This document shows, one piece after another, positions 21,153 through 31,732 of a DNA stretch of 64,000 bases (positions are counted from its first letter, which is position 1; the number at the start of each line of letters is the position of its first letter). The stretch is taken from positions 898,101,309 to 898,165,308 of the forward strand of contig CM066035.1 in assembly GCA_033557465.1 (NCBI GenBank). Reading direction: 5' to 3'. This DNA is from Ichthyophis bannanicus (taxonomy: Eukaryota; Chordata; Amphibia; Gymnophiona; Ichthyophiidae). A model generated the notes under the pieces. It was not told where the DNA came from, searched no databases, and saw only the letters and a program-made list of their open reading frames with translations. The translations under genes were made by a program, and so were the position numbers.

Positions 21153-22740
21153 AGTGCTCATTGACCCCCTTGGTACCAAAGAAGGATGGGCTAGAACGAA
21201 CCATCCTTCTTTGGTAGCACAAAATAGATGGAGTATCTGCCCTTGCTCCTCTCATCCAGCAGGAAGAGCATCACCACCTTTAGGCAAATTGTCCAAGGTG
21301 GTCCGCAAAGCAGCACATTTGATCGCAGACCCACAAGGAGAGATGACGAAGGCATCCGAGATCAGCTCCTTGCACTCCAGGACATAGACAAACTGAATTG
21401 TATCTAGCACCCCGCAATCCTTGGTAACCTGGGCTCATTCCTGAAAGAAAAGGTGAGGTCTGCTTCCAACTGGAGGAACCTGGGAATGAGCCCCCAAACC
21501 TTCATTGCACAGCCCAGGAGGGTCCTCCTCTGGAAGGGGCTGTGTTCCTGGTCCTACGTGCTCCACGAAAGGACTGAGAATGAGCTTGAAGCCCAGAAGC
21601 AGAGGGGAAGAAAGGTTTCCCAGGTCAGTAATGCTGAGAGTCCTGGGAATCCAGTCAGCATGCCCTTGGTGAACAGGCAGGGGCTGATGAGAAAAGGGTA
21701 CCAGCCTGCTTCACAGGCCCCCTGGATCTGTCCTCCCGAGCCCATAAGATTTTGTCTCACCCAGATCCTTTATCAACCTCTTTCAATCAGTTCCAGATAG
21801 AAGCTTCTCCTTAAAGCCAGTTGTAGCAACCGGACTTTGGAAGATGTATCCACTGCCCGGTGTCTGAGCCAGATCCAATGCTGCGACACTGTCATCATCA
21901 GGGCACCATCTCTGGCTGCCAGATCATACATGCCATCAGAAAGGAAGGCTGTACTGACTCCCAAAGAGGGGTTGTATCATCTGGTGGAAGATACTGAAGC
22001 CACTGGAGCAAGGCTGGTACATACCGCCAGCTTCATGATAGTAGTCGCCACGGTGAACTGGCTCCGCAACAACGAATCCACCTTGCGGTCCAGAAAATCC
22101 TTTAAGGCTGATCTGGCTTCCACAGGAATGGTGGCCTATCTGGTAACTGCCATGACCTGTGCATCCATCTCGGGAATGCCAAACCACTTGATGCACTCCT
22201 TCTCCAGGAGGGTGTAAATATTTTAACCCACACATAGCCCCTTAGGTGGGGCGTCAGGAGAATCCCTCTCTGACCGGATCAAATCCTTGATCTCGCCTGG
22301 GAACGGCAAGATAGTAGTGGATTTCCACACCCCTTTAAAGGAGCAAGTGCACCTTCTGCTCGTGCTCCTTGCCGGAAGCATCCACGAAGTTCAAGGCAGA
22401 TGAAACCCTAGCAATCAACATCACTGGCTCCTTCTTCCAGAATATGCAGATCACTCCAGCCCCTGCACCGTCTTCTGAAGGTGAGGGTACATTTTCATCC
22501 ACATCAGAGCCCACTATTGAGCCATCTGAATCAGAGTCATAGTCAAAATCTCAGACAGCTCCCAGCTGCTCCCCATCTCCAGGGGTGTGCCCCTCACTGG
22601 AGATGCTTAGCCAAAGATAACAAACAGGTCGTTCACTCTCAGCCTGCCCCACATGAGACTGCGCTCGGGGGCACCCAGAAGCCGCAGGGTCTGAATTTCC
22701 ACATCTGAAGGATCAGGCCTGCTCCACCCTACTGGTTTCT
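21153..22740 (-). pseudogene. DIRS RT start and Gag-like region
   Basis: At 21160-21235 the minus strand reads RYSIYF then LPKKDGS, the start of the DIRS RT fingers, near an inverted duplicate of the same phrase (CCATCCTTCTTTGGTA both ways, 21175-21215). Further right are frames with PPGEGVHQVVWHSRDG and low-conservation sequence that would be the DIRS Gag. No single frame is intact. I cannot confirm Gag by motif; position supports it. Confidence 0.5.
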
Positions 22741-22839
22741 ATTGTACCTCTCCCCACCCTGTCCTATTCTGAATACCTACTGTTCCGCCTAGATGGTTCC
22801 CCATCAGGGCCGGCCCGTCCATTGAGCGAGAATGTTTTT

Positions 22840-23300
22840 TGCACAGGGCCCCGCGTTTCAGGGGGCCCCGCGCAAAAAACATTCTGATCCTACTAAAGTA
22901 AAATTAAAAAACAAAACAAAACTGTCTTCTCCGCTGCCGGGGCCGCCGCGGCAGAATCGAGTGTGCCGCGGGGCCCCCCCTGCCCAGCACAGCCTGCCCT
23001 CCCCCTCTATCCGTTCTCTCGTTCAGATCACAGTCACCCCGCGCCGGCTTTCAGAGCGCGAGGGAAGAGTTTCTCCCTCGCTGCTCTGTTGAGTCCGCGG
23101 GGGCTGATGGGAAGTTCCCATCAGCCCCCGCGGGGTTAACAGAGCTGCGAAAGGGAAACTAGTCCCTTCGCGCTCTGAAAGCCGGCGCGGGGTGACTGTG
23201 AGCTGAACGAGAGAACGGATAGAGGGGGAGGGCAGGCTGTGCTGGGCAGGGGGGGCCCCGCGGCACACTCGATTCTGCCGCGGCGGCCCCGGCAGCGGAG
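22840..23300. repeat. GC-rich palindrome in hAT member 2
   Basis: Arms of roughly 190 bp (about 22920-23110 and 23115-23300) are inverted copies sharing GCCGGCTTTCAGAGCGCGAG, CTGATGGGAAGTTCCCATCAG at the centre and GGCCCCCCCTGCCCAGCAC. Just before, TTTTTTGCACAGGGCCCCGCG is itself a small inverted repeat with GGGGCCCCGCGCAAAAAA. Confidence 0.85.
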
Positions 23301-23339
23301 AAGACAGCTTTAAAAAGAAAAAAAATTCCCTCGGCTGGA

Positions 23340-25450
23340 CTGGGCTGGGGGCTTAGGAATGCTGATGGGCGGGGGGCTGGGGGGGGTTAGGAATGCTGAT
23401 GGGCTGGGGGGGGTTAGGAATGCTGATGGGCTATGGGGGGGCTGGGGGGGTAGGAGTGCTGATGGGCTATGGGGGGGCTGGGGGGTTAGGAGTGCTGATG
23501 GGCGGGGGGGGGGGTTAGGAGTGCTGATGGGCTATGGGGGGGCTGGGGGAGTTTAAGACTGGCAAGGAGGGGGGTTACGACTGGCGCTGGGATGGGCTTG
23601 GCTGGGCTGGGGGGGGGTTTAAGAGTGGCAATGGGCTGGGCTGGGCTGGGCTGGGGGGGTTAAGACTGGCAATGGGCTGGGCTGGGGGGGGGTTAAGACT
23701 GGTGCTGGTCTGGGCTGGGCTGGGCTGGGCTGGAGGGGGTTAAGACTGGCAATGGGCTGGGCTGGGCTGGGCTGGGGGGGTTAAGACTGGCGCTGGGCTG
23801 GGCTGGGCTGGGGGGGTTAAGACTGGCGCTGGGCTGGGCTGGGCTGGGCTGGGCTGGGCGGGGGGGGGGGTTAAGACTGCAATGGGCTGGGCTGGGCTGG
23901 GCTGGGCGGGGGGGGGGGGTTAAGACTGGCAATGGGATGGGCTGGGCTGGGCTGGGGGGGGGTTAAGACTGGCAATGGGATGGGCTGGGCTGGGCTGGGC
24001 TGGGCTGGGGGGGGGTTAAGACTGGCAATGGGATGGGCTGGGCTGGGCTGGGCTGGGCTGGGGGGGGGTTAAGACTGGCAATGGGCTGGGCTGGGCTGGG
24101 CTGGGGGGGGGTTAAGACTGGCAATGGGCTGGGCTGGGCTGGGGGGGGGGGTAAGACTGGCAATGGGCTGGGCTGGGCTGGGGGGGGTAAGACTGGCAAT
24201 GGGCTGGGCTGGGCTGGGCTGGGGGGGGGTTAAGACTGGCAATGGGCTGGGCTGGGCTGGGCTGGGCTGGGAGGGGGGGGGAAAAGACTGCAATGGGCTG
24301 GGCTGGGCTGGGCTGGGCTGGGCTGGGGGGGGGTTAAGACTGGCAATGGGCTGGGCTGGGCTGGGGGGGGGTTAAGACTGGCACTGGGCTGGGCTGGGCT
24401 GGGCTGGGGGGGGTTAAGACTGGCAATGGGCTGGGGGCTGTCTGGAAATGGGGCTATGGGGGGTTAGGACTGATAATGGGCTATGGGGGGGGCTAGGACA
24501 GGAAATGGGCTGATGGGGAGGGGTTAGGACGTAATGGGCTGTGGGCTGCTGGGGTGGGTTAAGATGGTAATGAGATGTGGGCTGATGGGGGCTGTCGGGA
24601 ACTGTGGTGATGTGGGTTAGGACTGCTAATGGGCTATGGGGGGGGTTAGGACTGATAATGGGCTATGGGGGGCTAGGACAGGAAATGGGCTGATGGGGAG
24701 GGGTTAGGATTTGAGGTGGACTGATGTGGTTAGGACTGGTAATGGGCTGTGGGCTGATGGGGGGGTTAGGACTGGCAATGAGCTATGGGGGCTGACTGGA
24801 AATGGGCTGATGGGGTTAAGACGGGAAGTGGGCTGATGGGGGGTTAGGACTGGTAATGGGTTATAGGGGGGCTTAAACTGAAAATGGAGTGATGGGGGGT
24901 TAGGACTGGAAGTGGGTTGATGGGGGGCTAGGACTGGTAATGGGTTGGGGGGTTGCTATGACTGGAAATGGGCTGAGTGGAAGGGGAGGCTTGAACTGCA
25001 AATAGCTGATGGGGAGGGAGCTTGGAATGGAAATGGGCTGTGAGGGAAGGGAGCTAGGACTGAAAATGGGCTGATGGAGCAGCTAGGATAGGACTGGAAA
25101 TGGGCTGTTGGGGGAGCTAAGATTGGAAATGGGCTGTGGTGGGGGCTTGAATTGAAATGGACTCATGGAGGGGCTAGAACTGGAAGTAGGCTCATGGGGG
25201 GCTTGGACTGGAATTGGACTGAGTGGAGGGGAGCTAGGATTTGACATGGGCTGATGGTGGGGCTAGGAAATGACTAGAAATGGGCTGATGGGGGCTAGGA
25301 TTGGAAATGAGCTGATGAAGGGACTCAGACTGAAAATGGATGGGGGAGCTAGGACTGGAAATGGGTTGATGGGGGGCTAGGACTGGAAATGGGCTGATGC
25401 AGGGACTAGAAGGGAATGGATGCTGGGTGAGACTGGAACTAGAAGGGAGC
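23340..25450. repeat. G-rich minisatellite with (GGGCT)n blocks
   Basis: The unit is anchored by GGTTAAGACTGGCAAT followed by 2-7 copies of GGGCT and a run of G. Unit length varies from about 35 to 65 bp. The left third has GGTTAGGAATGCTGATGGGC units and the right part is more diverged (GGACTGGAAATGGGCTGATG). The plus strand is strongly G-rich with many runs of 7-12 G. Apparent open frames on both strands are repeats of Gly/Trp or Pro/Ser and are not genes. Confidence 0.95.
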
Positions 25451-26564
25451 TGATGTTGGGGGAGGATTAGAATGGGATGGGGCTGGGAGAGTAAAATGGA
25501 GAGGGGAAAAATATTTTGTGTGGGAGGGATGAAAAATCTACAATTGGCCGGGTATTGGGAGAGTAAGTGGGGATTGAGGATGGAGGGGTAAAATTTGTGT
25601 GGATGAAATAGGAATGAGGAAAGAGCAAAAGGAGAAAGATTAGTATGTTAAAGCAGATGTAGAGAGAGAGAATGGAAAAAAAAACTAGAAGAGAGAAGAA
25701 AGAACAAATGGACAGCAGATGATGGACAGTTAGCAGAAAACATGAAGAAACCAGAAGAAAGTGGCTGGAGCAATTGCAACTGAAAAAAATGCACAAAAGG
25801 TAGAAAGATATCTCTTTATTTTGAATTTATTAACTGGAATATGAAAGCTCTGGGAAATGTGCATCATTAACGTCTGCGCTTTGTTTGGTACAAGAGGAAA
25901 TTAATTTATAGTTTTATTTCTACAGTGTTGTTGTACATTCCAAGTTTGGCTTTTGGGGTTCCCAGTTTAATTTGCCTTCCTGTTTCTAAATTGTGATTCC
26001 TTGTTTGGTGATGGTCTATGTTCTGCATGTGTAACTGAGCTGAGGTATTCTATTTATGTAATTCCTATTTGACATTGCCACTTGTTCTCTTTCCCCAGTA
26101 TTCTCTGAAATGTACTGGTTTAATATTTGCAGTGTTGCCTTTTGATAGGTAGAGTATGGTACTTTGTGAGTCCTGGTAATGCTGTCAGGAAACGGCGGGT
26201 TTGCTATGGGTTCTAAATGGGCAGCATTTGTAGTAGTTCCTAATGTGCCTGGCGGTTGGCACTGGATTATAGTAATATAGAAATCTTTTAGTCTTTCTTT
26301 ATCCATACACTCATTAAGAGACATGTTTACTAAAAGTTAGTGTATGGTAACATTATGCAAATATTTATGCAAATAAGGCCACTTATGCAAATGAGGCCCG
26401 CACCGAGTCTCCGCACATGGCCCCGCACCCCCCTTGGGCCGCCCCTGTTCCCCATCATTGGTTTTCTCTTGATTTATGTTCTCCCATCCCTACACTCCCA
26501 CCTATGGGATTCCCTTCTCCACATTCTTTCAGAGGTTTCTATCCTTTATCCCCACCTAATAGTA

Positions 26565-26665
26565 TTGGTGTCTTTATCTTTATCTTTATTGTCACATTTA
26601 ATATACCGCTCTTTACCAGTGGCACCAGAGCAGTGTACAACAACAAAATATATAGGCTGCTGAAA
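26565..26665 (-). repeat. L2-type tail, minus orientation
   Basis: (TTTATC)n is followed by TTTAATATACCGCTC and CAGAGCAGTGTACAAC, an inverted L2-type tail. Confidence 0.6.
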
Positions 26666-26789
26666 AGGAAAAGGAACACCAAAAATAATGAAGAGACAGG
26701 ATAGGGTGGAGAGAGAGAGTAAAGCAACAGATAAAGCAACGAAGCAGACAAAACACAAAATGACGAACATACTGTGTAAACCATTTCAA

Positions 26790-27030
26790 TACCCACTACG
26801 ACTCCCTTAGGCCCCATGAAATCAGTTTGCTCCAGTTCTACACAGATCTCTCTTTTCCCCAACATGTTTCTTTTCCAACACACACCGCGATCCACATCAT
26901 TGACTTAATTTTTTCTTCCTCTGGACCGGCCAAACTCTTCTGCTCTTTCTTTGCACTGACACTTCCCTGCTCAGACCATCATGCTGTAATTTTCTCAGTC
27001 TCTCACTTTCCAGTCACTACTGTATCTAGC
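26790..27030 (+). pseudogene. L2-like endonuclease fragment
   Basis: The frame reads PTHTAIHIIDLIFSSSGPAK then CSDHHAVIFSVS. This matches the C-terminal end of L2 endonucleases, where PTH--GHTLDLVI and a catalytic SDH are conserved. It is short and isolated. Confidence 0.65.
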
Positions 27031-27044
27031 TCTGAACACGGTTT

Positions 27045-27115
27045 AGGACAACTATCCAGAGGGTCGCTATGAGTCGACACCGACTTGATGGCGCTTAACA
27101 ACAACAACCTTGGTC
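27045..27115 (+). repeat. RTE-like 3' end
   Basis: CCAGAGGGTCGCTATGAGTC, then GACACCGACTTGATGGCGC and AACAACAACAAC form the 3' terminus of an RTE-type LINE or its SINE. The same end is inverted at 28992-29060. Confidence 0.7.
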
Positions 27116-27388
27116 CTTTGTACATCTCTATTTCCTCTCCATTCTTCTGAGATTCCTTTTGGCTTTTCTGATTTCTTTAGAGTACCAGGGGGTTGCTCTG
27201 TTTCGGGGTGCTGACCATACCTAGAATTATGATAGGGAACTGCGGTTCTTAAAGACCACAAACTAACCAGCTTTTGTGCTGCCTGAAATGAGTAAGCAAA
27301 TAGGACATTTACTGCAACCATGTCATATATTAGACATTGGCTGTTCCTGCTCCCTGCCTCTCATCTGTTTGGAAATAAGGCGCTGTGC

Positions 27389-28222
27389 ACTACCTGTGGG
27401 AAGTCTTTTGTAGAAACAACTAGGCAAACAAAATGTAATTAAACAGATGGAAGTGTGAATTTACCACTTAGTCTGCGAGCCATATCCTTGTTTCTTCACT
27501 CAGCAATATGTTTTTATTTGACTGTGTGCTAGAGCTAATCCTTTCACAAATGTCGGATTTAATAATCCTATTTAAGGTAAACATAAGGCCAAAAAAAAAT
27601 CAAAACAGAGAAAAATAGAATATACGAGAGAGTGTTAGATGGAGGCTAGCTTTAGGACTCGGAGTTATCTCTCTACTGGAACAACAAATGGTGCTACCAA
27701 GTCCTATACCAAAACAGGAGAAACCACTTGAGATTCTACAGTTATATGGTTTTGGTTTTAGCAAATGAGAAGTGTGTGTGTCCTGCCGGCCTTTCTGGAT
27801 CACTGGCAGCAATTACAACTACGGGTTTCTGAACCACTGTAAATGTTTCAGATGCGGTTCATGGAACCACACAGTATCTGCTGCATTTGGCCAGGGTACT
27901 CCAATGAAGGTTTAGATATCTTGATCTACTAAACTTCAAGCCCTTAAGTACTTTGCAATGCTCAGGCTGGCTAAATTCAAGGTTGCACACCAGTGGTGCA
28001 AATTTCAACCTTTAGCTGATAAATCTGATTATGATGAGTTATTATACACTTATAGAGCCTCGCCCAACAAGGCTAAGAATGTCAAATAAAAACACATTGC
28101 TGAGTGAAGAAACAAGGGTATGGCTTGCAGACTAGGTGGTAAATTCACACTTCCATCTGTTTAATTACATTTATTGTGTTTGCCTAGTTGTTTCTACAAA
28201 AAAGCTCCCCACAGGTAGTGAC
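27389..28222. mobile_element. Inverted-repeat element, 0.83 kb
   Basis: The left arm 27389-27522 and right arm 28081-28222 are inverted copies, about 130 bp and roughly 90% alike by eye. Shared blocks are TGTAGAAACAACTAGGCAAA, CAGATGGAAGTGTGAATTTA and TTGTTTCTTCACTCAGCAAT. The 560-bp interior has no intact frame; one frame near 27838 reads CKCFRCGSWNHTVSAAF, too little to identify. No target duplication was found. It may be a DNA transposon or a foldback. Confidence 0.7.
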
Positions 28223-28991
28223 CTAAGACATCTGCAGTTCCTCAGAGTATTAATTGTGAAGCTCTCACAGATTTCTGAGTTGATTCATTATAGGATTCTT
28301 TTTAGAGGCAAAGTATGAAACCCTTTGTAGCTTGTCCACTATCTAATTTTCCAGTATGATAAATTCCATGATCCAATGTTCTAAGTTAAATCTGCAACTT
28401 GTTCACTTCAGCCTTGTCCTTTTTGGTTACGCAAGGCTGTAAAAGACATATGCCACTATAATAAATGCCTTTCTCAGAGAAGGCGAATTTCCAGATGACT
28501 TCAGGGCTGGTGCAAGGGCACTAGGCACCTAATGCTAGCATTACTCATATCCCCCATGCCCCCAAGATTTTAATAATTAAACACAACAATTATAATCATT
28601 CCAACACCACCCCCCACAACAGCCTGTAAAAAGGAGACAGAGCAGCTTTTAAACTTGATAATAGGGGAAGAGTGCATGGTTTGGAAGGATGTATTCTTGA
28701 AGGATACTACAAAAGACTGAAGTTAGGGCTTTCTGATAGAGAGGTTTCAATAAAGATAAAAGTAACCCGGATGCCCTTAAGTACAGAGCAGACAGAGCTG
28801 AAAGATTACAAATTACCTCTATCAACTGATCACAGGTCTGCAAAAAAATGTTTTTCGAGAGTTGTTTTGGTTATTCCATGTAATCTTTATGTTTTTTGGT
28901 GCGCTGAATCCGAAAATGACCTCCATTTTGTCATAGGACATCACGTTTCCTGACAATTAAGGTAACTATGTTAAATAAGGCAATACCTCAA

Positions 28992-29406
28992 AATAAATGG
29001 AAATGTTGTTGTTGTTAAGTGTCGTTGAGTCGGAGTCGACTCATGGCGACCCTCTGGATAGCTATCCTAAATTGTGTTCGGTCTTCAATCAGGCGGCTTA
29101 TTGTTGACAGACTGGTACCCGTAGCTGCTGTTATTGTATCGATCCATCTCATTGCTGGCCTTCCTCTTTTGCGTTGACCTTCTATCTTGCCAAGCATGAT
29201 GTCTTTCTCTAATGATCTCTCTCTCCGCATGATGTGTCCTAAGTATGAAAGTCGAAGTCTTGTCATCTGAACTTCTAAAGAAAGCTTAGGTTTGATCTCC
29301 TCTAGTACAGACTGGTTTGTTCTTCGGGCAGTCCATGGTATACACAGTATTCGCCGCCAGCACCATAATTCAAAGGCATCAATTTTCTTCCTGGAAATAG
29401 ACTTAT
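28992..29406 (-). pseudogene. RTE-like LINE C-terminus inserted in copy 2
   Basis: It starts with (GTT)n, the reverse of an (AAC)n tail, then GTCGTTGAGTCGGAGTCGAC. The minus-strand frame reads MTRLRLSYLGHIMRRERSLE, then LGKIEGQRKRGRPAMRWID and RIAIQRVAMSRLRLNDT. This is the well-known C-terminus of RTE-type reverse transcriptases. It is a strongly 5'-truncated copy. Confidence 0.8.
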
Positions 29407-29477
29407 AAAATTAAAGTTTTATTACAATATGTTCATGAAAATCCTTTTTTGAACTGAAATGAGCTCACCTACACACA

Positions 29478-31151
29478 CTAAACTTGATTCTTCTTCCTTG
29501 TGAGGCTCCTCTTGGTGCATTTACGCTTGTCAGTAGCATCTGGAATGTCTCTCTGAAGCATCCAACAGTAGTCTGCCATCATTGTAATGCTCCATTTTCC
29601 CTGGCATCTCCTTTCCATCTCTTTAATGTCTTGGTGGAATCGTTCCTCACTCACAGCTCCCAAATTTTCAGGAAAGTAGTCAAGGTGAGACTGGAGGAAC
29701 TGCACTTTCAAACTCATCAGGCAACCTAAAGCTTGAAATGCTTTCAGCATTCGTCCGACGATCTTTTTGTAGTGAGGATCTTTGTTATTGCCTAAAAGTT
29801 TCTGTACGACTTCTTTAAATGCAATCCACCCTTCTTTTTGAGGATCCGTCATGGTATTGACAAACTCTTGATCAACTATAAGTCTTCTAATGTCTGGTCT
29901 GACGAACACACCTTCCTTCAATTTTGCCTCCGACAGGCCTGGAAACTTGGTGACCAAGTATTTGAAGCATTCTCCATCTCTTGGAAGTGATTTTACGAAT
30001 TGCTTCATCAATCCCAATTTTATGTGGAGAGGTGGTAGAAGAACTTTATGGGAAGGTACCAAAGTTTCTCGGAGGACATTTTTTTCACCAACTGTTAGCA
30101 TCCTCGGCTGCCAACTCTTCTTGGTCCAGTGATTTTGTTGGTCTTGACTGTCCCATAGACACAGAAAACAAGGATATTTGGTATACCCAGCTTGTTGCCC
30201 GAGCAGCATGCACAAGACCTTCAAGTCCCCACACACTTGCTAACCATGGTCTTCATATTTAAGTTTACGAAGAACCAATTCCAAGTTCTCGTAGGTTTCC
30301 TTCAAGTGTACGGAATGACCTACAGGTATGGAAGCGTAAAAACCGTTGTGGAGTAAAACTGCTTTGAGACTTCTTTTTGAAGAATCTATAAAAAGATGCC
30401 ATTGCTCTGAATCATATTGGATTTTAAATTGACCCATCAGACCTTCGACATCAATGCAATAAACTAACTTGTCTTCCTGGGCGAAGTAAGGAACGAACTC
30501 CTTTTCACGATGTCTGAACCATGAAGATGACACTCCTGGCAATAATAAATTCCTGCTTTTCAGCCTTGATCCGAGTAACTCAGCGGCATCTTTGGGAAGA
30601 TTCAAGTCTCTTACCAAATCATTCATCTCCTCCTGAGAAAACAATTTTGGCCTTGTATCATCTTCAAAGTCAGAACTTGATTTGTCTTCTGGTTCAGGTA
30701 TGACTTCACCTTCATCGGAGCTAGGTATCTCTTCCAAGGTAGCAGGGGGCTTGGGTACTGGTATATCTGTGCCATGGGGGATGGGACGAATTGCCGAGTG
30801 AAGATTGGGGTATGAAATGGAATGCTTCCATTTGGAATTAAACCCTTTCACATCGCATGAACAAAAGTAACAGTCGTCACTATGGTCCTTTTGCTCTCGC
30901 CATACCATAGGAATCCCATAATGGAAAGATTTTTTCTTACCCTTGAACCAGTTTCGGAGGTCCTCAACACACCGTTTGCACACTTTATGAGGCACCCAGA
31001 CTTTATCTTGATCTCCAATTTTTAGTCCAAAGTATGCAAAGTATACTTTTTTCACAAAGTCTATAATATTCTGCAGTTGCTTCAACACTGTATATTCACC
31101 ACAGATGAATCAGAAACTGTCTGGTGAATTAATACACTTTCGCGGAGCCAT
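29478..31151 (-). pseudogene. Uncharacterised DDE-like transposase, copy 2
   Basis: One frame of 558 codons from ATG 31151 (MAPRKCINSPDSF) with only two stops, at about 31112 and about 30241. The N-terminal zinc-like region is FICGEY, GDQDKVW, HKVCKRCVEDL and DDCYFC. An acidic linker (about residues 135-165) follows. The core has WHLFIDSSKRSLKAVLLHNG (Asp256), CGDLKVLCMLLGQQ (Asp309), YPCFLCLWDS (Cys328, Cys331), LLPPLHIKLGLMKQF (His376) and VSEERFHQDIKEME (Glu502/503, His506). A D-D-E RNase-H-like core with a CxxC/H insertion is plausible but inferred. Copy 1 at 8134-9820 is homologous throughout yet clearly diverged, so two subfamilies are present. The first stop replaces a codon where copy 1 has Cys. 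Confidence 0.7.
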
Positions 31152-31732
31152 AACATAACGGTTGAAGAATGACGAGCTAACAGCAATTGCGATGAAAAAG
31201 TGTGAACCGCCTAGAACCAAGAATCTGATGATGATTCGTGCACAAGTGTGGCATGCAGGAGAGAGCAGCTCTGTGTCTGTACATGAGACGTTACAGTGCT
31301 GGCCACGCCCCCTGCACTGACCGGAGCTGCTGCTATCTGCCCTGTGTCTCCCTCCCACTGGATTCTTCAGGAAAGATTAACCCCTTCTACCATTAGAAGC
31401 ACGGACTTAAAACTTGCTTAGCTTATGTATATATTGCTGACCATCAGATTTACAGTGCTATATTTTTTTTTACATAACTCGGACAACCCCTTTAAGGTTT
31501 TTTTTGGCATTTTATATCTTAAATGCACTTATGTGAATTAATTAATAGTAATTTGAATTAATAGTAATTTGAAAAAATTTGATAAATTTGAAGACAATTT
31601 TGCATGTTGTGGCAAATCATGACGTCTAGGAGTTTTTTCAATATTTTATTTGTTTTCAGCACACCAAAATACATGGAAATTAGATGAAAATAATCAAACA
31701 GCTTTTTAGTCGCAGACCTGTGATCAGATTAC

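Larger units (their letters stand above)
16190..22740 (-). mobile_element. DIRS-like tyrosine-recombinase retrotransposon, fragmented
   Basis: On the minus strand, Gag-like sequence (about 21150-22740), RT, RNase H and tyrosine recombinase follow in the normal DIRS order. It is interrupted by a SINE (16445-16740), an L2 piece (17735-18395), an L2/SINE tail (18985-19080) and an L2 element (19755-21150). I could not locate both inverted terminal repeats, so the outer limits are approximate. All frames carry stops. The left edge holds CCTGCTAGACCAGTTCAGAC, which also occurs in similar form near 7569. Confidence 0.75.
22805..26447. mobile_element. hAT element with minisatellite core, member 2
   Basis: The ends are CAGGGCCGGCCCGTCC and (reversed from the right) CAGGGGCGGCCCAAGG. 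Perfect TTCCCCAT duplications flank it (22797-22804 and 26448-26455). The order is left end, GC-rich palindrome (22840-23300), G-rich tandem array (23340-25450) and a unique tail (25480-26340). The tail at 25640-25860 is the reverse complement of 4620-4820 in member 1. Phrases of 25880-26300 recur near 52430-52750 and 54350-54670. There is no transposase frame, so it is non-autonomous. Confidence 0.88.
28831..31722 (-). mobile_element. DNA transposon with uncharacterised transposase, copy 2
   Basis: The ends are CACAGGTCTGC and GCAGACCTGTG. Inverted similarity extends inward through CCATGTA and TTTTGGTGYGCTGAA (about 28876-28908 and 31650-31676). That inner block resembles TTGGTGAGCTGAACACG in copy 1. 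It holds one minus-strand gene (29478-31151). An RTE fragment is inserted at 28992-29406; without it the element is about 2.48 kb, close to copy 1 (2.36 kb). The flanks TGAT and ATCA do not give a clear target duplication. Confidence 0.78.

Noticed and set aside
23359..24375. Long open frames on both strands of the G-rich array
   Set aside because: Products are pure repeats (Gly-Trp-Ala-Gly or Pro-Ala-Gln-Pro-Ser) that follow from a stop-free repeat unit, not from coding.
23340..24470. Real immunoglobulin switch region
   Set aside because: The array is bounded by hAT ends with perfect target duplications and no immunoglobulin exon or J segment is nearby.
27838..28090. Frame with CKCFRCGSWNH as a zinc-finger gene
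   Set aside because: Too short, with stops on both sides and lying inside an inverted-repeat element; no family could be identified.
28503..28620. hAT-like start CAGGGCTGGTGCAAGG
   Set aside because: No matching right end or 8-bp duplication was found, so it could be a chance match or a truncated copy.
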